Source: Chrysophaeum taylorii
Lineage: Eukaryota; Sar; Pelagophyceae; Pelagomonadales; Pelagomonadaceae
Length of the DNA stretch: 64,000 bases
Direction of reading: 5' to 3'
NCBI GenBank assembly: GCA_029834535.1
Contig: JAQMWT010000022.1
Coordinates: forward strand, 1-64,000
Part shown: positions 29,742 to 39,762 of the stretch, one piece after another
How positions within the stretch are numbered: position 1 is the stretch's first letter
How the letters are laid out: every line of letters begins with the position of its first letter
The notes under the pieces: model-generated
What the model was told of the DNA's origin: nothing
What the model saw: only the letters and a program-made list of their open reading frames with translations
Databases searched by the model: none
Program-made: the position numbers and the translations under genes

Positions 29742-30525
29742 GCTCGCTCAACCTCCACTCATCGAGCAATGGATCGTACTCCTCGACAACAGCCATATTC
29801 GCACTACTTGTTTCATACGTGAGCAGCTGGCCGCCAACAGCGGAGATTTTGCTGTCGAACGGGGCGACAGCGAGGTCGTTCCCCGAGATGAACGGGCGGA
29901 GCTCGCGACGTCCTCGCAGCTCATTGATTTCCCGGTGACCATTTGGTTACAAAGAACGTCCGTCGTTATCGGCTATGTCCGTAGTATTGAAAACTTTTTC
30001 GGTAGAGTGGCGCTAATGACGTACAACAGAGTTCCATCTAAAAAGGCCGATCCGCCAGCCCCAGGGCAAGTCAGGTAGCTGTCGGCGGGAACGTCGTACT
30101 GAGAACGATTGTCATCGAGTAAGCGTTCTCAAAACCCCACACGGATCGCGTCGGATCTGTCTCATCAGTTGTCATCGCTAGGCCCCCCGCAAAGTAGATT
30201 TTACGATTCTCACGATCGGTTGTGTTGCCGTAGTGCGTGCTTCCACCTAATCCAACGAGGTCGATCGGCATGGCTGACGGCTCTTCCTACTGGCCGTTTT
30301 TTGGTGCCGCCCTCCTCGATTGGAGTCCACTTCCATGTTTCCCTGTCCATGGCCGAAATAATTGACACCTCTTATCGAGCTCGTATCGGCATATAGGGGT
30401 AATTCGGGCGCGAGGTCGTCCGTCTCATCACTTTTGGGCAATCGAGTCACCACCAAAACTTGCCCGGCAACCATGCCTGCCGAAGAGAGCACCATGAGCG
30501 CCAAGCACACGGGACACATCGTCAC
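29742..30525 (-). pseudogene. Broken partial duplicate of the Kelch gene
   Basis: The minus strand keeps pieces of the gene at 26287-28404 in order. A signal-like start (30525, MTMCPVCLALMVLSSAGMVAGQ) is followed by MPIDLVGLGGSTHYGNTTD (30271), which pairs with MPIDAVDLGGNTHCGNTID. Next comes GGLAM..DETD.TR.VWGFENAYS, and then the blade around 29740-29900 that pairs with about 27540-27690. Frame changes occur between the blocks and the middle is shortened, so no full propeller can be made. This is a decayed tandem duplication. Confidence 0.75.
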
Positions 30526-33184
30526 GCGGCGACCAATGACTCTTCAACAATTAATGACGTGTTTCGAGGGACCTCCCGTAATTAAATTTGCAGTGCACCA
30601 TTGATACAGTTTTTAGTTTTTGTGCGGGGATATGTTCGGACACATAAGGGATTGATGATGACGAAGTATCCGTAACTGTCCTTCAACAGTATTTTGTTTC
30701 GTTCGCGAACAAAAGAACACTGAGCGCAACTCCCAAATCTTCCGACTGACCAGTCCAATATAATAAGCCTTGTGCGTCGTCGTCTGACACCATTATTGAG
30801 TTCTTCACGACGACAAGGTTGACGACGCCAAAATTCCCTAGCAAACGTGATTCAAGGTTGACGCTTCGCCCAACAAAAGTTAGAATTCGTGGCACACGAA
30901 GCCGAGTCCGGGACGGATAGGTCACACAACGGGAGGAGGCTTTGATCGCGCGTGAAAGCAAGCGCTCAAATAGACACCGCGGACGTACGATGAAGAGCGC
31001 GTCTACAGCTTGGAGGAGGCCACGTCGCAGAAAGGCGGTTGCGGGCGGCGTCGACGGCTTCGACGCTCGGCAACTTGAGCGAGACCTCGAATATGTCCAT
31101 TAAGGATATCCTGGAGTTCGTCGACGCCACGAAAGTCCGCGCACCGCATGCCCGTTTGCTGGTCGACGACATTATTAGTCTGTGCCTTGGCATTTCCCTC
31201 TGCGAGGATTTGCGACACAATCGACAGGGTCGACGCGAAGAAGCGGGCGGCAAGGCCCGCATATGGTCTGAATAAGGCTCGCCGCGCCCCGGATCTCACT
31301 CCGTGTGATTCTAGCCCTCTGAGCTCTTCTACCGTTCCTTTCGTTTCCAGAGCGGTCTCACTGCGCTCTGAAGGCCACGCCGACCCTGATGGCCGAGGGC
31401 CTTGCGGATGACGACCCTCGACCCCAAACGTCGGCGGAGCCCCGCCGAGTGTGGTCACCACCTGAGGAGCACGGGGCAATGGCCCGACAGGGAGGGCATT
31501 GTGGTAATATGGCAACGAAGCATAGCAGGAAGCAAAGAGAATGACCCAGCAAAGACAGAGGAGGAGCTACGTGGACGGAAGGAGTTTCTATCTCTCGAAA
31601 GCGAAGGCTAAGACTCCTGCGTTTTGCCGACAGAAAAGTTATCATATGCGATGCACGATTCACGACGACAGAAAGCATGTTGATGAAAAGGGGGGGTAAA
31701 TGGTGAACTAACTAACTAACTTCAGACCTCGCCCGAGCATGGGAGCCAGGCCGGACCGGCAGGAGCCAGTCCGGAATCACGGGCCTGTAGACAAGGAGCG
31801 CCGAAAGGTCGGTCGGCGGAGAGTGACCATCAAGCTTGTAGCCTTGCGACGAGGAGACCGCGATGTGACCGACAACCATCTCGTCGATAACCTTCCGTCT
31901 TCGCCCCCCCGCCATACCCCGTCCCACTGCGAACGTTCCGGCTGCCAACCGGCCCGCCCGGGAGGCGAATAGGTGCCAACCTACGCCGGGAGGGCGGTGG
32001 GGGTGCTTGTGGGTGCTTGAAGGTTTCGGTGCGGTGTGTGGGGGTATGAAGGATGTGCCTGAAGGAAAGTTTCATTATAATGTTGTTGTTGGTCCAGTCC
32101 AATGCATAATTTTGCTTTCCCAGCTCGCTGCTTAACTCTATCCAATACCAGCCGCCGGCAAGCAATAGGTAGGTTAAAATTCGTTGCCAATAACGAGTGC
32201 TCATGGCGAAAGTAGATGGCGGCTAGGTGGCCGCCCAGTCACAAGCAGACCGCCCCGGCCGCGCCGGCTCAATCCGACGAGCGGTGCCATCGTAGCAGCT
32301 TGATTCATAACATAAAGATAGTCGTGCAAGTCCGCCAGGCCGAGCTCCGCTAGCGTCGCGTCGTCGACATGGGCGAAACAGTCGCCGTCCGCAGGCACGT
32401 CCTGCGCGTCTCAGGAGCGTGCGATGTCTCGGACCTGAACCTCCCCGTCGCGCACGGCCTTCAGATCGTTTCATTGATCATTTGCTCGCCTGCGTGTGTG
32501 GCGTTTGGCGATGCTGTCGGCCGCGGTGTCGGCCACCTCATTTCGAAAAGTTAAAACGGGCGGAAAAGTCGGGCTTGGGGTTGTCGAACTGCACTCGCAC
32601 AAGACCGTTCCGTTCACTCTCGCGCCGCAAGCGACATCGATGCCTCCCGAACACGCGCTTTAGCACACGTCACAGCATGTGTAGGCGATCTGAATCCTCC
32701 ACTCGTCGTTCGGCATGGCGCACTGGATTCTCGAGTGTCTCCGGACTCCCATCGTGTTCGCCGCACGTCCGACGAAGATCTTTATCTTCTCGCGCGTGAT
32801 GATGAACTTGGCGACACACTTACTCCAAGCGCTGTTGGCCGTTTGAGCAGCCGTCGATGTGCCAGGGCGCAACGAGCTGGTCGTCGTCGCAGCAACGACG
32901 AATTGGTCGAGTCTACCGGCGGCAGTGCACTTTACACAGCTCTACACCTGAGTGGTGCAATACCCGTCTCAGCTCTCGTACGACGCCACGTTGTTGTCCA
33001 TGTTCACGCGACATGACTCCTCGGACTCGTCGCACGTCAAGGCAGCATCCGTCGTCCATGGCGCGTTTGCGCACGCCCGTCAACCAGTCGCGCATAATAT
33101 CACGAGCCACGAAAACCCTAATATGTTGCATTCCACGTCATCCCTCATAACCGTCACAAGACGATATCCTATCCATATCTTATC
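30526..33184. other. Repeat-rich region without a secure gene
   Basis: No gene is convincingly supported. A 170-aa minus-strand ORF at 31003-31515 has no family. A dispersed repeat occupies about 31730-31990 (separate entry). On the minus strand at about 32990-32660, fragments such as CDESEESC and IITREKIKIFVGRAANTM suggest a decayed coding sequence of unknown origin. A short minus frame at 32201-32398 (MPADGDCFAHVDDATLAELGLADLHDYL) could be an exon end, but nothing supports it further. Confidence 0.35.
31730..32070. repeat. Dispersed repeat shared with 16.2 kb and 63.3 kb
   Basis: GAGCATGGGAGCCAGGC, followed by CGACCGGCAGGAGCC or its variant, occurs here at about 31736-31775 and inverted at about 16230-16277. 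The stretch GCCAACCGGCCCGCCCGGGAGGC, preceded by CCCGTCCCACTGCGAA, occurs at about 31920-31970 and again at about 63325-63370. The words GAGACCGCGAT and GACAA.CATCTC.TCG precede it at both sites. An inverted piece of the CACATCCTTCAT tail is at about 32030-32060. It is probably one element family with the 9.8-19 kb material. Confidence 0.5.
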
Positions 33185-33894
33185 ATGACGACGCCGACGA
33201 GACCGTGGACGGCGTTCGACAAGGCGCGGTCCGTGCCGCCGGAAATGGGTCACGTGAGCGGCTACGGGGGCTTTGTGAGGTTGCATCATGTTGGCGTCCC
33301 ATCGAGGGTATGGCGCGCGCGCAGGTACCCAAGGCAGCGAACTACTTTGGCAAGCCATACCCAGAACTGACGGCCCTTGCCTTGTCGCCGCGAGCGTCTA
33401 CGGCGGGGCCGGCGTCACGGCGAGGCCCCAGGTCACCGCGCACCCAAGTCCCCGGATACGCCGGCCATTTGGGGGGCGAGAGATTCCAGTTCGCCGCGAC
33501 ATTCGGAAACACCGTCAAAGACCTCCACAGCGGCGTAAAAATCGAAAAGCCGACGCACCTCCAGAAAGATATTCCCGGGTATTCGGTACGGATTTTCATT
33601 TAACGAGTGTCATTCATTCGGTCCCAGGGCTTTGTGCGCTCCGGCATGCACTTCGTCGGAAACACCTTTGCCCAGCACGCGCGCGCGGCCGACGCGACGG
33701 GCTACCGCTTTCGCCAAGGGCCAGAGATGGCCGAGAGCGAACACATCCTCGCGCGCAAGAAACTTCCAGTCGAGGGCCGCCGCCCAGGGTACGCGGGCTT
33801 TGTCGGTGGTGCCCGAGACCAGTTCGGAAAATCGTACGGCCACGTCACCGGTGCCCTCGTGTCCCGCGACAACAAAACCACCACCACCTCCTAG
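33185..33894 (+). CDS. CIMIP2/FAM166-like ciliary microtubule inner protein
   Basis: Three exons, 33185-33274, 33325-33585 and 33628-33894, join in phase 0 across GT-AG introns of 50 and 42 nt to give 205 aa. The spliced protein has the repeated line of this family: SGYGGFVPKAANYFGKPY, then VPGYAGHLGGERFQFAATFGN, then IPGYSGFVRSGMHFVGNTF and finally RPGYAGFVGGARDQFGKSYG. This is the P-G-Y-x-G-(F/H)-(V/L)-P...F-G-x-(S/T)-(F/Y) repeat of FAM166/CIMIP2 proteins, which sit inside the A-tubule of doublet microtubules and stabilise the axoneme. Two of the repeats are created only by splicing, which strongly supports the introns. The presence of this gene implies a flagellated cell type. Which CIMIP2 subtype it is cannot be told. 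Confidence 0.8.
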
Positions 33895-33999
33895 CCGTGC
33901 CGTTTGCTGTTCGAGTTCGGGGGTCGCCCGTTCCTTTCCGTCGTACGAGCCAGCAAGCTAGCGACTCCGCCCGCTTACACATCACGGCGTAAAAAAATA

Positions 34000-34761
34000 T
34001 TATGCGGGGGGGGGGCTCGGGGTGGTGGTGGTGGCGGCAAAGTGCGCTCGACGAGTTCGCGCGCCGGGTCTGTCGGTCGCGCAGAGGCGCGTCGAGGAGT
34101 GTGTCGAATAGCCAGCTCTAAAATCGGAGACGAGCCAGAGCGTGAGGGCGAAACGGTGATCGTCGTCGGCCGCGGTGGGCAGGACCTCGTGGACGAGGCG
34201 GTCCGCATAAAAAGCGACGAAGGTGTCGGCGGCGGGCGCAACGTCGAGCGGGCGTCCACGCGGGGAAGTCGTCGGATCGTCGAGCCATAGCCTGAGGTCG
34301 CCCCCCTTGGGGCTCTCGTTGAGGTAGTAGATGCACGTGATCCACCGGAGATCGTGCGGGAGGCCCGTGGCGTCGCAGGTGCAGGCGTTGTCGACGTGCT
34401 TGGGATAGGCAGCCCCCGGCATGGTGACGGCGAGCTTGGTACCGTAGACGTTCGTCGAAACGTCGTCGAGTTGCGCGGGCAGCGTCGCGAGAAGGTCGAC
34501 CGTGTAGGCGAGGAGACTCGGGGCTGCGTGGAAATCGCCGGCCTCGAGCTCACAGCTCTCGACCCCTGGTTTCTCGAAGGCGAGGCCGTCTGTTCCCACG
34601 CTCAGTGACGGTCCGAATCTGCCACTCGCACGCAGTCGCATCGCCTCGGCGCGCATCTCGCGCCATGTCGAATCCCGGAGCAGCCCCTCGCGCACGAAGT
34701 ACCCCTGTCTCTCGAGCCCGTGCCGCAGCTCGGGGCCGATGCTCTTCAAGGCGCCGCGCAT
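34000..34761 (-). CDS. Prolyl 4-hydroxylase-like 2-oxoglutarate/Fe(II) dioxygenase
   Basis: This 253-aa protein starts at ATG 34761. The iron ligands are H122 and D124 in YPKHVDN and H191 in RLVHEV; R203 in DHRFALTLW is the 2-oxoglutarate anchor. WITCIYYLNESPKGGDLRLW between them is typical of HIF-prolyl hydroxylases (PHD/EGLN) and related P4Hs. The length and the motif YLN..pkGGdLrlw favour an EGLN-like enzyme acting on proline in a cytosolic or nuclear target, as in oxygen sensing, rather than a collagen-type ER enzyme; no signal peptide is seen. The last 30 residues are low-complexity. The 3' end lies near the convergent CIMIP2-like gene, about 105 bp away. Confidence 0.85.
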   Translation of the reverse strand: MRGALKSIGPELRHGLERQGYFVREGLLRDSTWREMRAEAMRLRASGRFGPSLSVGTDGLAFEKPGVESCELEAGDFHAAPSLLAYTVDLLATLPAQLDDVSTNVYGTKLAVTMPGAAYPKHVDNACTCDATGLPHDLRWITCIYYLNESPKGGDLRLWLDDPTTSPRGRPLDVAPAADTFVAFYADRLVHEVLPTAADDDHRFALTLWLVSDFRAGYSTHSSTRLCATDRPGARTRRAHFAATTTTPSPPPA

Positions 34762-36750
34762 GGGCTCGATGCTTCCTTACCCCAGAACCCTGCCTTGTGT
34801 GGTGAAATGGTCTTGTCTGAGGGTGGATCATGATTTTGCTTGCAGTTTTTTGAATGTGTCTTGCTAAAGACCCCGGCAGCGACCCAACTGCGGGCGCGCT
34901 TGGAGGCGGCGTTCCGGGAGGAGAGTATCTTCCGAGGGAGACGATTCCCTGCCGGCATGTTCTCCCAGCGGAGCTGGCGGCGAGAGATGTAGGTATCCAC
35001 ACTTTCAAGACCACCACGACGCTGCACAAAGGTGGAAGCTTAAGCATGTGTTTGGTGTCGTGTGATGCGGTACGTCCGCGAACGCAAAAATGCGACACGT
35101 CAGCCGACGCGAAAGCAGCAGAGACGACTGAAGACAACAACTGTGCAGTTAGGCACCATGATTCCGCAACGTGGAAGAGTAGGATGGCAGGATGAGACCG
35201 ACGTAGACAGTTCTTTTGGATCTTCCAAAGACATACTTCGAAGCGAAAATGTGTTGACGAATCGCACCGAAAGCCGATGCTGACTTCTTCAGACGAGAGT
35301 CGACGTCTACAGCGCCACTTAATGTCGTGAGAACGTCGTATAGAGCCCGAATATTTGAACGTCGTCTTCACTACTGGAATGACGACAGTCACCTACGTCG
35401 ATATCGGGAAGGTCGGCATCATCGCATGGCGCAGTATTTCATTGTAGAGCATGACTGGCTTGCTAAAACGAAAGGTATCTTGGATTTCGAGTCTTTCCCG
35501 GCTTGTTTTCGGTCGCCTGTGTGGACAGACTTCGATGCCCCACCTCGCAGTGCGTGATGAGATGAAGCGTCTCCTCACCCGCAATGCGGCGGGAGCGCCA
35601 CATTATCTACATACCTTGCTTGCTTCTTCAAACGCAAAAGTATTCCTCTACATCGCGTTTTGTATTGCACTAAAATCCCGAGCGTACATCATCCCGCATC
35701 GTCTTGAGAACGCACGGCCGACCTTCTCATCGTCGCCGTGATGTAGTCGAAGCTTGCGCCTTTTACAAAACGAAAACAACCGTACCGAGAACATCCCCCT
35801 GTTTCACGCAGATGAGGAAGTCGATCCAAGTGGTAGCACCGAAAACTGAGAACCTGCACCTGGGCTTGGACGAGGCGCACGAGTTTCTGTGTACTTCGAT
35901 AGCACTTGCCATGATAGTTCCCGAAGGACCCTGTCGAAAGCGCGGACGAAGTCAATAAACAGGGCCAACGTTTCCAGGCTGTGCTCGCGGCGCTTTTTCG
36001 GTGCTTATTGCTTCAAACTGCAGGCTGCGTCGGAACTTCCGCATTCCGGTCGAGTGCCGCCGCACTGCGATTCGTGGTCGAGCTCGGCGGAAATTGGAAT
36101 ACCATGGCGCGCGCGCATGATGCTGGAAGCACTTTTTTCCGTTACCGCGAGCATGATTATGCCACGATGTTTTCCTGGCAGCGAATTGAAGCCGCCTTTA
36201 GGTTTTAAAATACCAAGAAGGCCGATGTCCCATTCCCCCGGTTGTTTTTTTTTGTTCTCGGACGACTAGAAATCATGCACGACTGTTCGGAGGATCCAAT
36301 CGTTAGCTGATTGATGACCAGCAAGCGTCCGCCATACCTCCGCAAGTACTACCCCCGTTTCTTTCAACAAACTGCAAGGTTCTAACATGCTTTGCGCTAG
36401 AAAACAAGGATTGTTTTTTTTTTCAATAAGAAGGCAACGGAGGTAGTTCACCCGATACTCGAGCTGCTCGAAGGCTGGGATGTCGGAAAGCACTACGGAT
36501 CTCATCGTCCGACGATACAACGCCGAGTTCAGCACGAATAATTGGTCCTAGCGCAGTTTTCTCGATGATTTCTGGGCACCTCAAAGCAAGGTTGACGACC
36601 CTATAGTTGTACACGAACCACGTACATGAGCGTCTGACGCGACGACCAGTTCCTGGACAAACCACGCTTGAGACGGCCGACGCTCTTCCAATACCGTCAC
36701 GTTCCACCAAACGAATCGCAACCTGTCATCACACATCGAGCAGATCCATT
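34762..36750 (-). mobile_element. Heavily decayed LINE-type reverse transcriptase
   Basis: Minus-strand fragments in changing frames follow the order of a non-LTR RT. NYRVVNLALRCPEIIEKTALG near 36650 resembles the NYRGISL...KI.E motif. The degraded middle is at 35700-35950. VDSRLKKSASAFGAIRQHIF near 35270 matches the VD.R...A..AF.. block after the RT. ESVDTYISRRQLRW...NRLPRKILSS near 34990 is the tail motif of these enzymes. Many stops and frameshifts show that it is dead. The end near 34780 adjoins the start of the prolyl hydroxylase gene. Confidence 0.55.
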
Positions 36751-37267
36751 GCTTCTATCTCAGGCGTGGAAACAGCACAACGAGCAAACAGCAAAGGAGC
36801 AAGCGATGTGCGTGTCGGGCGAGAATGCTGCCGTGAACGCTGCGAAAGCCGAATTGCGCGCTTGAATCAGAGGTGAAAGCGTCTCTGAAGCGGCAGTGAA
36901 CCATGCTGGTTTCAGACGCGCACATCCAAAATCTTAAGCAAAAACTTGCGACAGCTTGGAGTTGGTGGGGCAAGATCGAACGAGGATGCACCAGCCATGG
37001 TTTGGTTTCGCGAAGAAGGTGCCGGTTCCCGTGTAGCGAGAAAGGTGTACATCCGGCGTGTGGGCCGCATACATGTCAGTCATCCATATCAACGCGGACT
37101 TGCCGACGCTGGCGTTCCCACCCCCCCCCAATATTTGGACGCCGTGACGCTGTTGTTTTCAGGCGTGTGTCCTCCCTCCACGCCAACAACCGGCGCATGA
37201 GTACACTGTGAAGGACGCTTCGAATTTTAAGCCGTGCACGAAGCGCGCGGGTAATAAGTAATTGTTG
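36751..37267. other. Intergenic, no gene seen
   Basis: Short unrelated frames only. The T-run at 36413-36423 lies just outside; nothing here is recognisable. Confidence 0.4.
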
Positions 37268-37963
37268 ATGATGTTGTTCCTCGTTGTTGTGACGTCGTTG
37301 GGCGGTTGTTTCGACGAGTCCGCGCTGCGGGCGCTGCGGCGAGACGGGGTCGCCGGCGTGCGGGGCCTGGTTGGCCAGCCGCCGAGCCCCGAGTGGGCCG
37401 CGGCGGCCGCGCTGGAGGCGGTCGCGGAGGTCGACGACACGTCGGGCGAGTTCCGGACAAAGAGAGTGTGTCGACGCGGCGCCGGGCGGGTCGACCTCAA
37501 GCTGGTGGCCGAGGAGGCGCGCGTTCGCGAAGTGGCGACGAGAATCGAAGAGGTGTTTGGGGGTTTGGGTGAGCTGTCGAGCGTGGGGTGCGTCGTCGCG
37601 TATCCCGGGGCCGAGGCCCAGCATCTCCACGCCGACGGGAACGCCGAGGGGTTCTACAACGTGTTCGTGGCGCTGCGCGACGTGACGCGCGCGCTGGGGC
37701 CTACCGAGTTCGCGTTGGGGACGCACCGCGACCCCCACGCCATCTCGCGAGCGCCGACCCTCGAATACGAGGAGAACGTCCGCCTCGCCGCCCCCCTCCT
37801 CGCGGCGGGCGACGCCCTCGTCTTCGACTACCGCGTCTTGCACCGCGGGCTCGCCAACACGGGGCTAGTCCCGCGACCGGTGGTCTACGGCGTGCTCTCG
37901 CCGCCCGGAGTTAGCGATAGAGTCAACTTTCCCATGGCGTGGTCGGCGGTGGAGACGGTGTAG
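37268..37963 (+). CDS. Phytanoyl-CoA dioxygenase (PhyH)-like protein
   Basis: The start is ATG 37268 (the two codons before it are TTG), giving 231 aa with a hydrophobic signal-like start, MMLFLVVVTSLGGC. The iron-binding H121-x-D123 lies in HLHADG and the distal H192 in VLHRG; R203 in PRPVVYGVL is the 2-oxoglutarate anchor. YNVFVALRDVT...GPTEFALGTH is the usual PhyH core strand and loop. Members hydroxylate lipids or small molecules, and the substrate cannot be predicted. The last 79 nt of coding sequence overlap, on the other strand, the last codons of the CSL4 gene. Confidence 0.8.
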   Translation: MMLFLVVVTSLGGCFDESALRALRRDGVAGVRGLVGQPPSPEWAAAAALEAVAEVDDTSGEFRTKRVCRRGAGRVDLKLVAEEARVREVATRIEEVFGGLGELSSVGCVVAYPGAEAQHLHADGNAEGFYNVFVALRDVTRALGPTEFALGTHRDPHAISRAPTLEYEENVRLAAPLLAAGDALVFDYRVLHRGLANTGLVPRPVVYGVLSPPGVSDRVNFPMAWSAVETV

Positions 37964-38355
37964 CGGAGGTTGTCGTCGGCGGTGTTGATGACGCGCGCGG
38001 CGATGATGTCGCCGCCTTTGAAAACGGTTCGGAGGTCGACCGTCGCGGGATCAACGCTCTCCCGGAAGACGTCCTCGCGGCGCAGCGCGGCGCGGAGCGG
38101 GGCGTCGGTGACGACGCCGTCGACGGCGAGGACGTCGAGGAATGCCTTGGTGATGTCGAGGCGCGTGACGCGCCCGAGCACGACGCTCCCCTTGTCGACC
38201 GCCGGCACCGGTCGTCGCGGGCGCACGCTCGGGACCGGCGTCTCGACGAGGTCGCCACTCACCGAGGCCCACAGCCTGCCGCGCGCTTCGTAGACGCCGC
38301 CGCCAAAAGCCCGCCTCTCGCCGAGGTCGTCGCCGGTCACGACTACCCTTTGCAT
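37885..38355 (-). CDS. CSL4: Exosome complex component CSL4 (EXOSC1)
   Basis: This is a 156-aa protein; I choose ATG 38355 because the family N-terminus, VVTGDDLG...FGGGVYEARGRLWASVSG, begins at once, although the frame is open upstream. The S1 domain is SVVLGRVTRLDITKAFLDVLAVDGV and then FRESVDP..VDLRTVFKGGDIIAARVINTADD. The C-terminal YTVSTADHAMGKLTLSLTPGG is the zinc-ribbon position of other CSL4 proteins, but here I see no Cys pairs. CSL4 caps the RNA exosome and helps RNA entry. The start codon lies 12 bp from that of the divergent alpha/beta hydrolase, and the 3' end overlaps the PhyH-like gene by 79 nt. Confidence 0.8.
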   Translation of the reverse strand: MQRVVVTGDDLGERRAFGGGVYEARGRLWASVSGDLVETPVPSVRPRRPVPAVDKGSVVLGRVTRLDITKAFLDVLAVDGVVTDAPLRAALRREDVFRESVDPATVDLRTVFKGGDIIAARVINTADDNLRYTVSTADHAMGKLTLSLTPGGESTP

Positions 38356-38367
38356 ACCTACCCACCT
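38356..38367. promoter_or_regulatory. 12-bp gap between divergent start codons
   Basis: The CSL4 ATG (38355, minus) and the alpha/beta-hydrolase ATG (38368, plus) are separated by only 12 bp. Each 5' UTR and promoter must therefore lie inside the other gene, or the two transcripts must start extremely close to their ATGs. Confidence 0.6.
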
Positions 38368-39570
38368 ATGCAGCAGCTTTTGTTGTTGTTGTTGTTGTTG
38401 GTGTGGTCGTGCGGCGCGGTCGTGATGGTCCCGAGCGTGGCCGAGGCACGGGCGCGCGGCATCACCGAGAAAGCCGCGCTCGAGTGGCTGGGGCGGTACG
38501 AGGTCGCGGTGCTGCCGTCGTCGTCGACCGCATTCGTGCGAACGCGGCCCGCAACGAAGCGCCGCGGGCTCCCGCTTGTCCTGGTCCACGGGTTCGACTC
38601 GAACGCGCTCGAGTTCCGGCGGCTCCTGGAGGCCCTCGAGGCCCGAAGCGTCGAGGCCTATGCCCTCGACGTCAGGGGTTGGGGATTCTCGGAAGGCGGC
38701 GACGCGTCTACCGACGCCAAGCGGACGCAACTCCGCGAATTCGTCGAATTCCTAAACCTCTCGGAGTTCGCGCTCGCGGGGGCCTCGCTCGGAGGCGCCG
38801 TCGCGATCGACTTCGCGCTCGCGACAAAGCCGACGACGCGGCTCGCGCTCGTCGCGCCGCAGTGCTTGGTCGACGGCACGCCCGACGTCCCGGCCGTACT
38901 CGCGAGACTCGGCGTCCGCGTGCTCAAGAGCCGCCCGCTTCGCGCCGCGGCGACGCGCCTCGCGTACCACGACAAGGCCTTGGCGACCTCCGAGGCTATC
39001 GAAATCGGAGGCCTCCACCTCGACCGCGCGGGCTGGGCCGACGACCAGGTCGACTGGCTCCTCGGGGAGGGGTACGCGCTCTCGGGCCGCCTCCAGCACC
39101 TCGAGGAGCCCCCCGCCATTTTCTGGGGCCGCCAGGACCAGATCCTCCCGCCCCAAGACAGCGTCCCGCGCTTGGAACTTATCTTTCCGACGGCCGACGT
39201 CACCACCTACGACGCCTGCGGCCACACCCCACACCTGGAGAAGCCAGCTGCCCTCGCCGACGACCTCCTCCGCCTCCTAGACGATGCCAATACTCTCCCG
39301 CCGCCGCCGGCGGCGGCGGGGGCGGGGGGGAAAAAAAAAAAGAGCAGCACGGTCTTCGACTGGGCCAGAGCCCCCGAGTTTCCGACCGCCAAAAGGACGC
39401 CGCGCCCAAAAACCGACATGATCTCCGTCGAGTGGAACAAGCCCGTCACCATCGCCGGCCTCCTCTTCTTCGTCCCTCTCTTCTCCGCCGAGCTCTTCTT
39501 CGCCATCTCGCGCCAGTTCATCTGCCCGAGCGCGGTCCTCGCCATCGCCGACCTCTGCAGCCCCGTCTAA
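38368..39570 (+). CDS. Alpha/beta hydrolase with signal peptide and C-terminal hydrophobic anchor
   Basis: This is a 400-aa protein from ATG 38368, where a signal peptide starts (MQQLLLLLLLLVWSCGAVVM); the frame is open further upstream through the CSL4 region. The oxyanion line is LPLVLVHGFDSNALEF. The nucleophile elbow is GASLGG with S140, the probable acid is D257 in GRQDQILP, and the catalytic His is H286 in CGHTPHLEKP. The core thus looks complete. After a low-complexity PPPAAAGAGGKKKK linker, a hydrophobic stretch (IAGLLFFVPLFSAELFFAI) could anchor the protein in a membrane. In algae, similar proteins with an N-terminal targeting signal are often plastid-located, but that cannot be decided here. 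Confidence 0.85.
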   Translation: MQQLLLLLLLLVWSCGAVVMVPSVAEARARGITEKAALEWLGRYEVAVLPSSSTAFVRTRPATKRRGLPLVLVHGFDSNALEFRRLLEALEARSVEAYALDVRGWGFSEGGDASTDAKRTQLREFVEFLNLSEFALAGASLGGAVAIDFALATKPTTRLALVAPQCLVDGTPDVPAVLARLGVRVLKSRPLRAAATRLAYHDKALATSEAIEIGGLHLDRAGWADDQVDWLLGEGYALSGRLQHLEEPPAIFWGRQDQILPPQDSVPRLELIFPTADVTTYDACGHTPHLEKPAALADDLLRLLDDANTLPPPPAAAGAGGKKKKSSTVFDWARAPEFPTAKRTPRPKTDMISVEWNKPVTIAGLLFFVPLFSAELFFAISRQFICPSAVLAIADLCSPV

Positions 39571-39762
39571 CATTCGTCGTAGTCTCTTTCGCAATATCTT
39601 TGTTGTCGGCGAGTGTCAGCAGCAAGACCGGCGGGACGATCGGGAAATGCTGCGCGCGCGCCGCGTAGGTGGTGGTGGGAGGCGACTGACTCCCAAAACG
39701 GACGGACGACAAGGTCGCTACCGCAGCAGAGGGGTTGTGGCAAAAAAATAGCCTCGGCAAAG

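Noticed and set aside
31003-31515. 170-aa minus-strand ORF
   Set aside because: No family, no sensible neighbours, and it lies in a repeat-rich region; not supported as a gene.
38403-39668. 421-aa plus-strand frame
   Set aside because: It overlaps the alpha/beta hydrolase in another frame. The composition is almost only Arg, Pro, Gly and Ala, and the hydrolase frame has clear motifs.
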